Notes: generated by a model not told the origin, from the sequence alone. 10,699 bases of DNA from Anaerohalosphaeraceae bacterium (GCA_030671565.1 DAOVIC010000046.1:1-10699), one strand, 5' to 3'. Counted from the stretch's first letter, positions 1 to 7,397 are shown. Numbers and translations are program-made.

Positions 1-2276
1 TGATGGAGGATATGAAGGTTCGGCCTGACCAGTTTTTGGAGGTGCTTGCGCTTCAGGGGGATACGGCTGACAATATTCCGGGTGTGCCGGATGTCGGGCC
101 GAAGACGGCGCTTACGTGGATACAGAAGTATGGGGATATTGCGAACCTGTTCGCCTGTGCAGATGAGATCAAGGGTAAGCGGGGCGATAGTCTTCGCGCG
201 TCGAAGGAGCTGGTCGCGTTGTGCAAAGAGCTTGTGACCATTAACCGGCAGATGGATATCGATGTTGATGAAGAGAGTTTTGCGGTTAGCGAAGCTGATA
301 AAGAAAAGCTTGGTGAGATATTTTCGGAGCTTGGGTTTACTCGTCTTTTGTCGCAGCTTGGGTTGAGTGGGGGAAAACCTGCCGAGAGCAAGCCAAAAGC
401 AAAGAAAGGTCAGCGGGGGCTGTTCGATGAGGCAGAGGGCGGGCCTGTCGAGAACTTTGCGAGCGTAAAGACGGCTAAAAAGAATTATGAGCTTATTGAT
501 AATTCGGAAAAGTTTGAAAAGTTTCTGGCGGAGCTTAAAAAGCAAAAGTTTTTTGCGGTCGATACGGAGACTACTTCGGTAAACGCTATGGCTGCCGATC
601 TTGTGGGGCTTAGTTTTTGCTGGGAAGAAAATCATGCGTATTATTTGCCGGTGCGGGCGCCGCTTGGGGTGAAGTGTCTTGATATTTCATTGGTTCGCAG
701 CGAGCTTGGACCGATATTGGCCGAGAAAAAAGTTAAGAAGATCGGGCAGAATATTAAATATGACCTGCTTATTCTTTCGGCTGCGAAGATGCCGGTTGGC
801 GGGGTTTATTTCGATACGATGGTTGCTTCGTATTGTCTCGATGCGGAACGGCGGAGCCATTCGATGGATAATATGGCGAGGGATTTTCTGGGTTATGAGT
901 GTGTGCCTATCTCGGAGCTTATCGGTAAGGGGAAAAAGCAGATCACGTTCGATATGGTCGATACGGAGGTGGCGTGTGAGTATGCAGCCGAGGATGCTGA
1001 TATTACGTTTTTGCTTTATAAGTATCTTTCGGAAAGGCTTGAGAAGCAGCCTGCTATACGCAAGCTTTTTGAAGAAGTTGAGATGCCGCTTGTTGAGGTA
1101 TTGGCGGGCATGGAACGGAATGGGGTTTCGCTGGATGTTAAGCTGCTGAAAAGAATGTCCGTCGAGATCAGCGACAGTATCGAAGAGCTTCGGGAGCAAA
1201 TATACGATCATGCGGGATGTGATTTTAATATCGATTCGCCTAAGCAGCTTGGTGAGGTTTTGTTCGATCGTTTGGGTCTTACTTCGATCAAGTCGGGCAA
1301 GACGAGCAGGAGTACGGATGCGTCGGTGCTGGAACAGCTTAGCGGCGACCATGAGATAGTGGGGCTGCTATTGCAGTATCGCCAGCTTGCGAAACTTCGT
1401 AATACTTATGTCGATAAACTCGGCGAGCTGATAAATCCTCGGACCGGGCGGGTTCATGCGAGTTTTAACCAGACTATTACCGCGACGGGTCGGTTGAGTT
1501 CGAGCGATCCGAATTTGCAGAACATACCGATCCGGACGGAACTTGGTAAGAAGATACGCTCTGCGTTTGTGCCGGGTTCGGAAAGCGATTATATTATCAG
1601 TGCGGACTATTCGCAGATCGAGCTTCGGCTTCTTGCTCATTTTTCAGGGGATGAAGAACTGCTGCGGGCGTTCAGGGCCGATGAAGATATTCACCGGTTT
1701 GTCGCTTCGCAGGTCTATGGCGTTGAACTGGCGGATGTTACCAGTGAGATGCGGTCGCACAGTAAGGCTGTTAATTTTGGTATAATTTATGGTCAGGGGG
1801 CGTTTGGGCTGGCCAAGTCGATAGGGATCGGTCGCGGCGAGGCTAAGAAGTTTATCGACGATTATTTTGCCAGGTACAGTTCGATACGGGCGTTTATGGA
1901 TGGGGCGATCGCGAAGGCGAAATCCGATGGTTATGCGGAAACCATCCTGGGACGTCGGCGCAGGATCGCCGGGCTTGACAGCAGGAATTTCAACGTTCGT
2001 TCACAAGCCGAACGCCTTGTTACCAATACTGTAATACAGGGGTCGGCTGCGGATCTTATAAAAGTTGCGATGATAAATATCCATAAGCGAATCGCCGCCG
2101 AGGATCTGCCGGTCAAGATGATACTTCAGATTCACGATGAGCTGGTTTTTGAAGTGCCCAAATCAGAAGTTCAAAAACATGTCGAATGGATCGTTAGTGA
2201 GATGGAAACAGCTATCGCACTTGATGTACCACTTAAGGTCGATGCCGAATCTGGTCCGACGTGGCTGAAGAAGTAG
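1..2276 (+). CDS. polA: DNA polymerase I, 5'-truncated by the window edge
   Basis: Family A DNA polymerase for Okazaki-fragment maturation and repair synthesis. The reading frame is open from base 3, and that first ATG is an internal codon rather than the true start: about 150-170 N-terminal residues of the 5'-nuclease domain lie outside the window. The visible translation (757 residues) begins in the helix-hairpin-helix part of that nuclease (GDTADNIPGVPDVGPKTA, about 19-36). A charged linker (about 124-150) leads to a 3'-5' exonuclease domain that keeps all three metal-binding motifs: DTE at 187-189, NIKYD at 250-254 and the Exo III Y327-xxx-D331. Proofreading is therefore probably active, unlike in Taq-type enzymes. 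The polymerase domain has TATGRLSS (493-500), motif A DYSQIELR (535-542), motif B K588 with NFGIIYG, and motif C HDE (711-713). The motif B Phe592 is the usual Pol I residue. Stop TAG at 2274-2276. Identification is secure; only the left end is missing. Confidence 0.97.
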   Translation, partial: MEDMKVRPDQFLEVLALQGDTADNIPGVPDVGPKTALTWIQKYGDIANLFACADEIKGKRGDSLRASKELVALCKELVTINRQMDIDVDEESFAVSEADKEKLGEIFSELGFTRLLSQLGLSGGKPAESKPKAKKGQRGLFDEAEGGPVENFASVKTAKKNYELIDNSEKFEKFLAELKKQKFFAVDTETTSVNAMAADLVGLSFCWEENHAYYLPVRAPLGVKCLDISLVRSELGPILAEKKVKKIGQNIKYDLLILSAAKMPVGGVYFDTMVASYCLDAERRSHSMDNMARDFLGYECVPISELIGKGKKQITFDMVDTEVACEYAAEDADITFLLYKYLSERLEKQPAIRKLFEEVEMPLVEVLAGMERNGVSLDVKLLKRMSVEISDSIEELREQIYDHAGCDFNIDSPKQLGEVLFDRLGLTSIKSGKTSRSTDASVLEQLSGDHEIVGLLLQYRQLAKLRNTYVDKLGELINPRTGRVHASFNQTITATGRLSSSDPNLQNIPIRTELGKKIRSAFVPGSESDYIISADYSQIELRLLAHFSGDEELLRAFRADEDIHRFVASQVYGVELADVTSEMRSHSKAVNFGIIYGQGAFGLAKSIGIGRGEAKKFIDDYFARYSSIRAFMDGAIAKAKSDGYAETILGRRRRIAGLDSRNFNVRSQAERLVTNTVIQGSAADLIKVAMINIHKRIAAEDLPVKMILQIHDELVFEVPKSEVQKHVEWIVSEMETAIALDVPLKVDAESGPTWLKK

Positions 2277-2320
2277 GCATAAGCGCGATAGTTTATAGTT
2301 CTTAGTTCGTGGTTGAGGAT

Positions 2321-2335
2321 TCGGCCTCTGGCCGA
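2321..2335 (+). other. perfect 6-bp hairpin downstream of polA
   Basis: TCGGCC, loop TCT, GGCCGA, forming a GC-rich stem 45 bases after the polA stop. The following bases (GACTGATTCATT) are not a run of T, so this is not a textbook intrinsic terminator, though it may slow or stabilise the polA transcript end. The rest of the 2277-2533 gap is AT-richer. It holds several promoter-like hexamers (TTTACA at 2398, GATAAT at 2416), but no pair has acceptable spacing. A promoter for the next gene is expected here but cannot be placed. Confidence 0.4.
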
Positions 2336-2533
2336 GACTGATTCATTCTACACACCTTTTTCGCCTGTAATAATCGTTATTTGATCTTGTCGGGTAATTT
2401 ACATTCTTCTTGCGGGATAATACTCTGCATTATAGCAATTCGCTAATTATCGGGTTTGGAGTGCGCGCCGATTTAACGTGCATCGTTGAAGGTTTTTGAA
2501 CGTACATGTTATTTAAGAAAGGGAGATGTTGTT

Positions 2534-2818
2534 ATGGAGATGCCGAAAGTGATCAGTTGCGATGTTACTGAGTGTGCTTACAACATGAACGATATGTGTC
2601 ATGCTATGGCGATAACTATCGGTGATACGGTTCATCCTCGATGCGATACGCTTTGCATGGCAGCCAATCAACAGCTGGATACCAGTTGTAATGCCGGAGT
2701 AGGTGCGTGTAAGACCAGTAGGTGTGTTTACAATCAGGGGTTTGAGTGCATGGCTTCGGATATAAATGTCGGTTACATTGCCGATGAGGTTGATTGTCTG
2801 ACTTTCAGGAATAGATAA
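2534..2818 (+). CDS. DUF1540 cysteine-rich protein with two repeats
   Basis: Small cytoplasmic protein of 94 residues containing two tandem copies of the DUF1540 cysteine motif, a small family thought to bind metal; its function is not established. The first copy has C9, C14 with AYN, C22 with HAM, and C37. The second has C59, C64 with VYN, C72 with MAS, and C88 followed by LTF. The first three cysteines of the copies are offset by exactly 50 residues, which indicates an internal duplication. The second copy keeps the family pattern better, and the first has an extra C41. I chose the ATG at 2534 because AAAGGGAG lies just upstream (about 2518-2525). The frame remains open up to a TTG at 2486, but that start has no ribosome binding site. 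The CBS gene follows 41 bases later, so this is probably the first gene of the stress cluster. There is no signal peptide or membrane segment. Confidence 0.85.
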   Translation: MEMPKVISCDVTECAYNMNDMCHAMAITIGDTVHPRCDTLCMAANQQLDTSCNAGVGACKTSRCVYNQGFECMASDINVGYIADEVDCLTFRNR

Positions 2819-2859
2819 GTAGAATTAACGGGCGTTAAAATATTATATGGGAGTTTAAA

Positions 2860-3291
2860 ATGTTAGTAAAAGAGATCATGACCAGGGGGGTTGAGGCAAT
2901 AAACCCCGATGCGACGGTAGTTGACGTTGCAAAGAAAATGCGTTCATTAAACATCGGTTCTCTGCCGGTTCAGGAGGGAGATGAGATACAGGGGATCGTT
3001 TCGAAGAAAGATATTGTTTTCAGGTGCATCGCCGAGGATTGGGACGCCGGGACAACACCGGTCAGTGAGATCATGACAACAGAGATCGCGACCTGCTACG
3101 AGGGTAGTTCGATCGAGGAAGCTGCGCATATTCTTGAGGAGAAACAGTTGCACAGGTTACTTGTGCTGGACAGCGAGGATAATTTATGCGGTATTTTTTC
3201 ACTTAGTGACATTGCGGTGAAATCGCATTCGGAGCACTTGTCCTGGGAAGTTCTTGAGCATATATCCGAGCCTGCATGTCCGAGGAGGTGA
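2860..3291 (+). CDS. Two-CBS-domain protein (Hrp1-like)
   Basis: Stand-alone CBS-pair protein of 143 residues. CBS 1 spans about 7-57 (IMTRGVEAINPDATVVDVA, SLPV, then GIVSKKDIVFR). CBS 2 spans about 69-122 (SEIMTTEIATCYEGSSIEEA, HRLLVLD, then GIFSLSDIAV). Tandem CBS domains form a Bateman module that usually binds AMP, ATP, SAM or related ligands and acts as an energy or redox sensor. The short tail (VLEHISEPACPRR) carries a Cys at 140, as in many small CBS proteins. Length and layout match M. tuberculosis Hrp1 (Rv2626c), a hypoxia-induced protein; this is recalled, not aligned. ATG at 2860 has GGGAG six bases upstream. No catalytic domain is fused, so its partner must be another protein, possibly one encoded in the same cluster. 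Ligand unknown. Confidence 0.93.
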   Translation: MLVKEIMTRGVEAINPDATVVDVAKKMRSLNIGSLPVQEGDEIQGIVSKKDIVFRCIAEDWDAGTTPVSEIMTTEIATCYEGSSIEEAAHILEEKQLHRLLVLDSEDNLCGIFSLSDIAVKSHSEHLSWEVLEHISEPACPRR

Positions 3292-3329
3292 AGATCCTGT
3301 GCCCTTTTATGTAGGGGTTCGTTGTAAAG

Positions 3330-4385
3330 ATGGAAAAGTCTAAACGAGTAATTACGGCAGTTATTGGAATGGCGTTGACCGTTACCGGCTGTGTACTGGT
3401 GCTGATGGTGGGGTATTTGTACAGCAAATCTCCCATGCAGGGCGATGGCAGGTTCGGTTACGGAAAAGATGCGCGAAAGACGGAAATATCATATGAGGTG
3501 GTCATGACCGATATCCCCGTCGAAGCGAAAGAGATTCGCGTATGGGTGCCCATTCCTTTGAACAGCCATTACCAGGAATTGACGGATTTTAATGTCGATG
3601 GAAACAATAATTATTCATTAGTTCAGGAAAACAGATTCGGTAATCGTTTTATTCTGTTTGACCTGTCCGATGCTCCCGTGGCAGGAGAAGAGGAGATCAG
3701 TTTTACGGTGAAATTCATGGTTACCCGTGAATTTGCCAATGCTTTAGTAGTTAGGTCGTCAGTTCCGACGGGCTTTGACAGTCCGTTGCGTTATACGGGC
3801 CCCTACCGTTTAATACCGACCAAGGGAGCCATTGCCGAAGAAGCTCAGCGAGTTGCCGGGCATATTTCGGACGATTTCTGGCAGGCGAGAGCTCTGTACG
3901 ATCATATCGTCGATACGATGAAATACGATGAGTCCGGAAGCGAATGGGGGCGCGAGGATGCTGTTTACGCACGCGATATTCGAACGGGCAACTGTACGGA
4001 TTTTCATTCGCTGTTCATTGGAGAGGCGCGTTCGCTCGGTATTCCCGCGCGTTTTATAATGGGACTTCCGCTTGATCCGGAGAGCAGGGCAGGCGAAATA
4101 GACGGCTATCATTGCTGGGCCGAGTTCTATATAGAAGGTATGGGGTGGCTGCCTGTGGATGCATCCGAGGCGAATAGAAATATTGCGAAGCGTGAGGATT
4201 TCTTTGGACGAGTCGATCAGCACCGCGTTGCTTTTACAATCGGCAGAGATATAAAACTGCCGGCAGCTAAGAAAGGGCCGCTTAACTATTCGATCTTTCC
4301 GTATGCGGAAATAGATGGGGAGAAATATTCAAATGTAAATGCTGTTTTCAGTTTTAAGGATCAAAAGGAAGACAGCCGGGAATAA
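3330..4385 (+). CDS. Membrane-anchored transglutaminase-like protein
   Basis: Protein of 351 residues with a transglutaminase-like (papain-fold) core. Residues about 8-30 are a single hydrophobic segment after a short basic N-terminus (MEKSKR), so the protein is probably exported and anchored by an uncleaved N-terminal helix. VTGC at 18-21 resembles a lipobox, but the hydrophobic stretch continues beyond the Cys, so a lipoprotein is less likely. Residues about 50-150 form a beta-rich N-terminal region typical of this family (RVWVPIPLNSHYQ). The catalytic triad is complete: C222 in TGNCTDFHSLF, H261 in DGYHCWAEF and D277 in LPVDASEA. Bacterial members mostly act as cysteine proteases or peptide-crosslinking enzymes, and the substrate cannot be told from sequence. 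The ATG at 3330 has a rather distant AGGGG (12 bases). The gene lies 38 bases after the CBS gene and is the only envelope protein among soluble stress proteins. Confidence 0.88.
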   Translation: MEKSKRVITAVIGMALTVTGCVLVLMVGYLYSKSPMQGDGRFGYGKDARKTEISYEVVMTDIPVEAKEIRVWVPIPLNSHYQELTDFNVDGNNNYSLVQENRFGNRFILFDLSDAPVAGEEEISFTVKFMVTREFANALVVRSSVPTGFDSPLRYTGPYRLIPTKGAIAEEAQRVAGHISDDFWQARALYDHIVDTMKYDESGSEWGREDAVYARDIRTGNCTDFHSLFIGEARSLGIPARFIMGLPLDPESRAGEIDGYHCWAEFYIEGMGWLPVDASEANRNIAKREDFFGRVDQHRVAFTIGRDIKLPAAKKGPLNYSIFPYAEIDGEKYSNVNAVFSFKDQKEDSRE

Positions 4386-4420
4386 ATTGATAATTATAGA
4401 AATTAAAACAGGAGATTGAA

Positions 4421-4816
4421 ATGTCACTAGTACATAGTTCAACCAAATGCGAAGACGATCTTTTTTGTGGGATCAATATGGTACAAGACATGGAGAGTAT
4501 TACCGATCTTGAAAAGAAACATGTCCCTGTAATAAGTGCGCCGCAACGCGTAAATAAGGGCGAGACTTTCGAGGTTGTGGTAGAGGTCGGTAAGATGCTT
4601 GAGCATCCGAATGAAGCGTCTCATTATATCGAGTTTATCGAACTTTATGCGGATCATACTTATCTTTGCCGGATGGACTTTACGTCCAAGACAACGGATC
4701 CGATCATGAAGGCGAGTGTTTCTCTCGACCATATCCATAGCAAACTGCGTGCTTTTGCACGGTGTAATCTGCACGGGATATGGGAGGGTCATTCGGAACT
4801 GTCAATGATCGAGTAA
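4421..4816 (+). CDS. Class II superoxide reductase (neelaredoxin/SORL type)
   Basis: Reduces superoxide to hydrogen peroxide without releasing oxygen, the typical detoxification route of anaerobes. The 131-residue protein has the complete Fe(His)4Cys site: H34 in EKKHVPVI (with E31 and K33 in the places of the conserved catalytic residues), H62 and H68 in EHPNEASHYIEF, and C115 plus H118 in ARCNLHGIW. There is no rubredoxin-like (desulforedoxin) Fe(Cys)4 domain. Instead a short N-terminal extension contains C10 and C16 (CEDDLFCGIN), which is common in this sub-group. AGGAG six bases before the ATG supports the start. No rubredoxin or rubredoxin reductase gene is in the window, so the electron donor must be encoded elsewhere. 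Position between the transglutaminase and phosphoribosyltransferase genes, all with short gaps, suggests co-transcription and links the cluster to oxygen stress. Confidence 0.94.
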   Translation: MSLVHSSTKCEDDLFCGINMVQDMESITDLEKKHVPVISAPQRVNKGETFEVVVEVGKMLEHPNEASHYIEFIELYADHTYLCRMDFTSKTTDPIMKASVSLDHIHSKLRAFARCNLHGIWEGHSELSMIE

Positions 4817-4845
4817 GCAAGGTTCAGGTTGAGGGGGACCGTTAA

Positions 4846-5532
4846 ATGGGTACACTTAAGATTTTGTCCAACAGCAGTGAGCCTTTTTCAGATCGGTTAG
4901 AGGCTGGGAGAAGGCTTGGGCGTGAGCTTGAGAACTACCGTGATAAAAATGCGGTGGTGCTGGGTGTTCCCCGCGGAGGAGTTGTGGTCGCTGTAGAAAT
5001 TGCCGATATTCTTGGCGGCGATTTTGATATAGTTCTTGCCCATAAACTTGGTGCTCCTATGAATCCGGAGCTGGCGATAGGGTCCATTTGCGAAGGCGGC
5101 GAAGTCTTTATTAACCAGTCGCTGGCTTCTTATGTCGGTGCGACGAATGAGTATATAGAGAAAGAAAAAACCAAGCAGCTTGAGGCAATTGGCAGAAGGG
5201 TTACGCAGTGTCGCAGGGTTTTGGGCAAGATCGACCTTGAGGACAGGATCGTTATCGTTGCTGACGACGGAATAGCTACGGGTGCAACGATGGAGGCAGC
5301 GTTGTGGGCAGTAAGGCAGGAGAGACCAAAGCAACTGATAGCAGCATTGCCTGTGGGTCCGGATGATTCGTTAAAGTCGATCGCTGAATACGCAGACGAG
5401 ACATTATGTTTGCAGTCGCCGTTATATTTTGAGGCGTTAGGCAGTTTTTATCTTCGTTTCGATCAGGTCGAAGATTTCGAACTGATGGAGATATTGCAAC
5501 GTGAAGCTGAAAGAAGGGAGCAAGGGCAATAA
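4846..5532 (+). CDS. Phosphoribosyltransferase (COG1926 type), first copy
   Basis: Type I phosphoribosyltransferase fold, 228 residues. The PRPP-binding loop is IVIVADDGIATGAT (135-148) with the paired acidic residues D140 and D141. VPRGGVVVA (41-49) is the upstream conserved strand-loop of this family. The substrate is unknown; family members are annotated only as predicted phosphoribosyltransferases and should not be called purine or pyrimidine salvage enzymes on this evidence. The ATG at 4846 has GAGGGGG eight bases upstream. The stop codon is followed after two bases by the start of the alpha/beta hydrolase gene, so the two are almost certainly translationally coupled. In other bacteria the same two domains occur as one polypeptide, which implies that the products work together. 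A second, divergent copy lies downstream at 6262. Confidence 0.92.
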   Translation: MGTLKILSNSSEPFSDRLEAGRRLGRELENYRDKNAVVLGVPRGGVVVAVEIADILGGDFDIVLAHKLGAPMNPELAIGSICEGGEVFINQSLASYVGATNEYIEKEKTKQLEAIGRRVTQCRRVLGKIDLEDRIVIVADDGIATGATMEAALWAVRQERPKQLIAALPVGPDDSLKSIAEYADETLCLQSPLYFEALGSFYLRFDQVEDFELMEILQREAERREQGQ

Positions 5533-5534
5533 CA

Positions 5535-6221
5535 ATGGCTATAAAAGATGTTCACAGGCTTCGAATTACCGATGTTACGGTAGATATTGACGAAGAAATA
5601 AGTATCAATGGAACGCTTTGTATTCCTGAGAATGCTAAGGGGATAGTGGTTTTTGCACATGGCAGCGGGAGCAGTCGTTATAGTCCCCGGAACCGATCTG
5701 TTGCGAAGACACTTCAGCAGGGAGGTTTGGCGACGCTTTTGATAGACCTGCTTACGCCTGAAGAGGAATATGTGGATATGCAGACGCGACACTTGCGTTT
5801 TGATATAGGGATGCTTACTAAGAGAGTGTGCGGCGCGACGAAATGGCTGAGGGAAAATGAAAAGACGAGCAAACTTGGGATCGCATATTTTGGAGCGAGT
5901 ACCGGGGCGGCGGCAGCGCTGTCTGCGGCTGTGCAGGTTGGCGAAGAAATCTATGCGGTAGTTTCGCGCGGTGGGAGGCCCGATCTTGCCGAGGGATGTT
6001 TGGGAGAAGTTAAGCCGCCGACACTTTTGGTAGTAGGGGGCGATGACCCGGTCGTTATCGAATTAAATGAGATGGCGTTTGCGAAGCTTAACTGCGAAAA
6101 GGAACTGGTGATAGTTCCGGGAGCAACCCATCTTTTCGAAGAGGCTGGGAAACTTAAAATCGTGGCGGAAATCGCACGTAAATGGTTCGTTCGCTATTTT
6201 GAAAGGGAGAAAGTGGTGTGA
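5535..6221 (+). CDS. Alpha/beta hydrolase (dienelactone hydrolase-like)
   Basis: Serine hydrolase of 228 residues with no signal peptide, hence cytoplasmic. Seen features: an oxyanion-hole strand VFAHGSGSSR (39-48), a nucleophile elbow GASTGA (120-125) with S122, an acidic residue at D170/D171 in VVGGDDPVV, and H199 in PGATHLFE, giving a complete Ser-Asp-His triad. The nucleophile is Ser rather than the Cys of true dienelactone hydrolases, so an esterase, lipase or peptidase-like activity is more likely; the substrate is unknown. The start lies two bases after the stop of the upstream phosphoribosyltransferase gene. AAGGG at 5522-5526 lies within that gene's last codons and can serve as ribosome binding site. 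The two genes together (456 codons) match the length and domain order of fused PRTase-hydrolase proteins, so this is the split form. Confidence 0.91.
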   Translation: MAIKDVHRLRITDVTVDIDEEISINGTLCIPENAKGIVVFAHGSGSSRYSPRNRSVAKTLQQGGLATLLIDLLTPEEEYVDMQTRHLRFDIGMLTKRVCGATKWLRENEKTSKLGIAYFGASTGAAAALSAAVQVGEEIYAVVSRGGRPDLAEGCLGEVKPPTLLVVGGDDPVVIELNEMAFAKLNCEKELVIVPGATHLFEEAGKLKIVAEIARKWFVRYFEREKVV

Positions 6222-6261
6222 TAGCCGGTCAGTTGGAGTAATTAAAACAGGAGTATGAAAG

Positions 6262-6912
6262 ATGTTTGAGGATAGAGACAACGCGGGACAGAGGCTTGCG
6301 TATGCCCTTGAGGAATATCGCGATCAAAACGTATTGGTTCTTGCTATTCCACGAGGCGGTGTCGAAGTTGGTTACCAGGTTGCCAGGTATTTGCAGGCGG
6401 AATTTGATATTATCATGGCAAGAAAACTACCGTGGCCCGACAATCCTGCGGCAGGTTTTGGGGCTATCGCTGAAGATTCCAGTGTTTTTATCTTTCCTGA
6501 GGTGTTTGGAAAATTAGCGAAGAAAAAAATAGATCAGATCATAAGCGAACAAGACGCGGAACTTAAAAGAAGGATCGGCGCGTTGAGAGCGGGTTACGCG
6601 CTACCGAAAATCGCAGATCGAACAGTGATCCTTGTCGATGACGGTATCGCGACGGGTTCGACTATGAGAGTTTGTGTCTCAATGTGCCGGAAAGCTAATG
6701 CAGAGCGAATCGTAGTTGCTGCTCCGGTTTCAAGTTGCGATGCGGCGGGGGAGCTCAGAGGGCTTGTCGACGATGTTGTGGTCATCGATGAGATCAAGAA
6801 TTTCTATGCGATATCACAGGGGTATCTTAACTGGTGCGATGTTTCGGATCGAGAAGTGATCGAGGTCGTGCATCAGTGGGAATACGAAAAATATCAGATC
6901 ATGGAATATTAG
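6262..6912 (+). CDS. Phosphoribosyltransferase (COG1926 type), second copy
   Basis: Second phosphoribosyltransferase of the same family, 216 residues. The PRPP loop is VILVDDGIATGST (122-134) with D126 and D127, and IPRGGVEVG lies at 29-37. It aligns with the first copy along most of its length (for example EFDIIMARKL against DFDIVLAHKL) but differs clearly in the middle and the C-terminus, where it ends in an aromatic, acidic tail (HQWEYEKYQIMEY). It is therefore an old paralogue rather than a recent duplicate. The two may take different substrates or form a heteromer; neither is shown by the sequence. ATG at 6262 has ACAGGAG eight bases upstream. The 40-base gap before it contains AATTAAAACAGGAG, the same 14 bases found before the superoxide reductase gene. 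Confidence 0.92.
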   Translation: MFEDRDNAGQRLAYALEEYRDQNVLVLAIPRGGVEVGYQVARYLQAEFDIIMARKLPWPDNPAAGFGAIAEDSSVFIFPEVFGKLAKKKIDQIISEQDAELKRRIGALRAGYALPKIADRTVILVDDGIATGSTMRVCVSMCRKANAERIVVAAPVSSCDAAGELRGLVDDVVVIDEIKNFYAISQGYLNWCDVSDREVIEVVHQWEYEKYQIMEY

Positions 6913-6942
6913 GTTTGATGTTCAGATAACGGAGATAGAGTA

Positions 6943-7365
6943 ATGGCGATAACAAAAGAAAAGCTTATCGAACTTCTTAATGTCGACCTTTCGCTGGAGT
7001 ATTCGGCGGGGATCCAGTATATCCAACATGCGGCGGTTATGACCGGTGCACAGTATGGCGACATAATCAAGGAGTTGAAAATTCATGCGAACGAGGAATT
7101 CGGTCATGCAATGGTTCTTGCCGATCAGATAGATTATCTTGGCGGGGTTCCGACAGTTGGCGTGGGACAGATACACGTTTCCGAAGAGAACGTTACGATG
7201 CTTGAGCAGGATCTTGACGGTGAAAAGGATGCGATCAACAGGTACAAGGTACGTGTCGATCAGGCGGAGGAGCTTAAAGAGATAGCTCTTGCGCAGCAGT
7301 TGCGATTGATTTTGGCTGTCGAACAGGAACACGCGATGGATCTTATGCAGGCATTAGGGAAGTGA
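6943..7365 (+). CDS. Ferritin-like diiron protein (bacterioferritin/Dps-like)
   Basis: Four-helix-bundle ferritin-like protein of 140 residues. The diiron ligands can be assigned by pattern: E19 in LSLEYSAG, E52 and H55 in NEEFGHA, E94 in DGEKDAINRY, and E127 and H130 in AVEQEHA. These are two ExxH motifs plus two single Glu residues, the normal arrangement. The expected role is iron oxidation and storage and removal of peroxide or oxygen, which would complement the superoxide reductase encoded upstream. It is shorter than bacterioferritin (about 158) or ferritin (about 165), and no haem-ligand Met is evident at the bacterioferritin position, so a haem-free form is likely. The assembly (24-mer or 12-mer) cannot be told. 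ATG at 6943 has GGAG eight bases upstream. It is the last gene of the plus-strand cluster and converges on rsgA with 32 bases between stops. Confidence 0.92.
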   Translation: MAITKEKLIELLNVDLSLEYSAGIQYIQHAAVMTGAQYGDIIKELKIHANEEFGHAMVLADQIDYLGGVPTVGVGQIHVSEENVTMLEQDLDGEKDAINRYKVRVDQAEELKEIALAQQLRLILAVEQEHAMDLMQALGK

Positions 7366-7397
7366 CAAGCTGTAATTGGGGCTGAATCTGTATTATT

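Noticed and set aside
687..1352. Minus-strand open frame of 221 codons inside polA
   Set aside because: It lies antisense to the exonuclease/polymerase coding region, has basic, low-information composition and no domain, and is a shadow of polA.
2398..2421. TTTACA/GATAAT as promoter of the DUF1540 gene
   Set aside because: The spacing is only 12 bases, too short for a sigma70 promoter. A TACTCT alternative at 17 bases is too weak to call.
3387..3395. VTGC lipobox in the transglutaminase-like protein
   Set aside because: The hydrophobic segment continues about ten residues past the Cys, which fits a signal anchor better than a cleaved lipoprotein signal.
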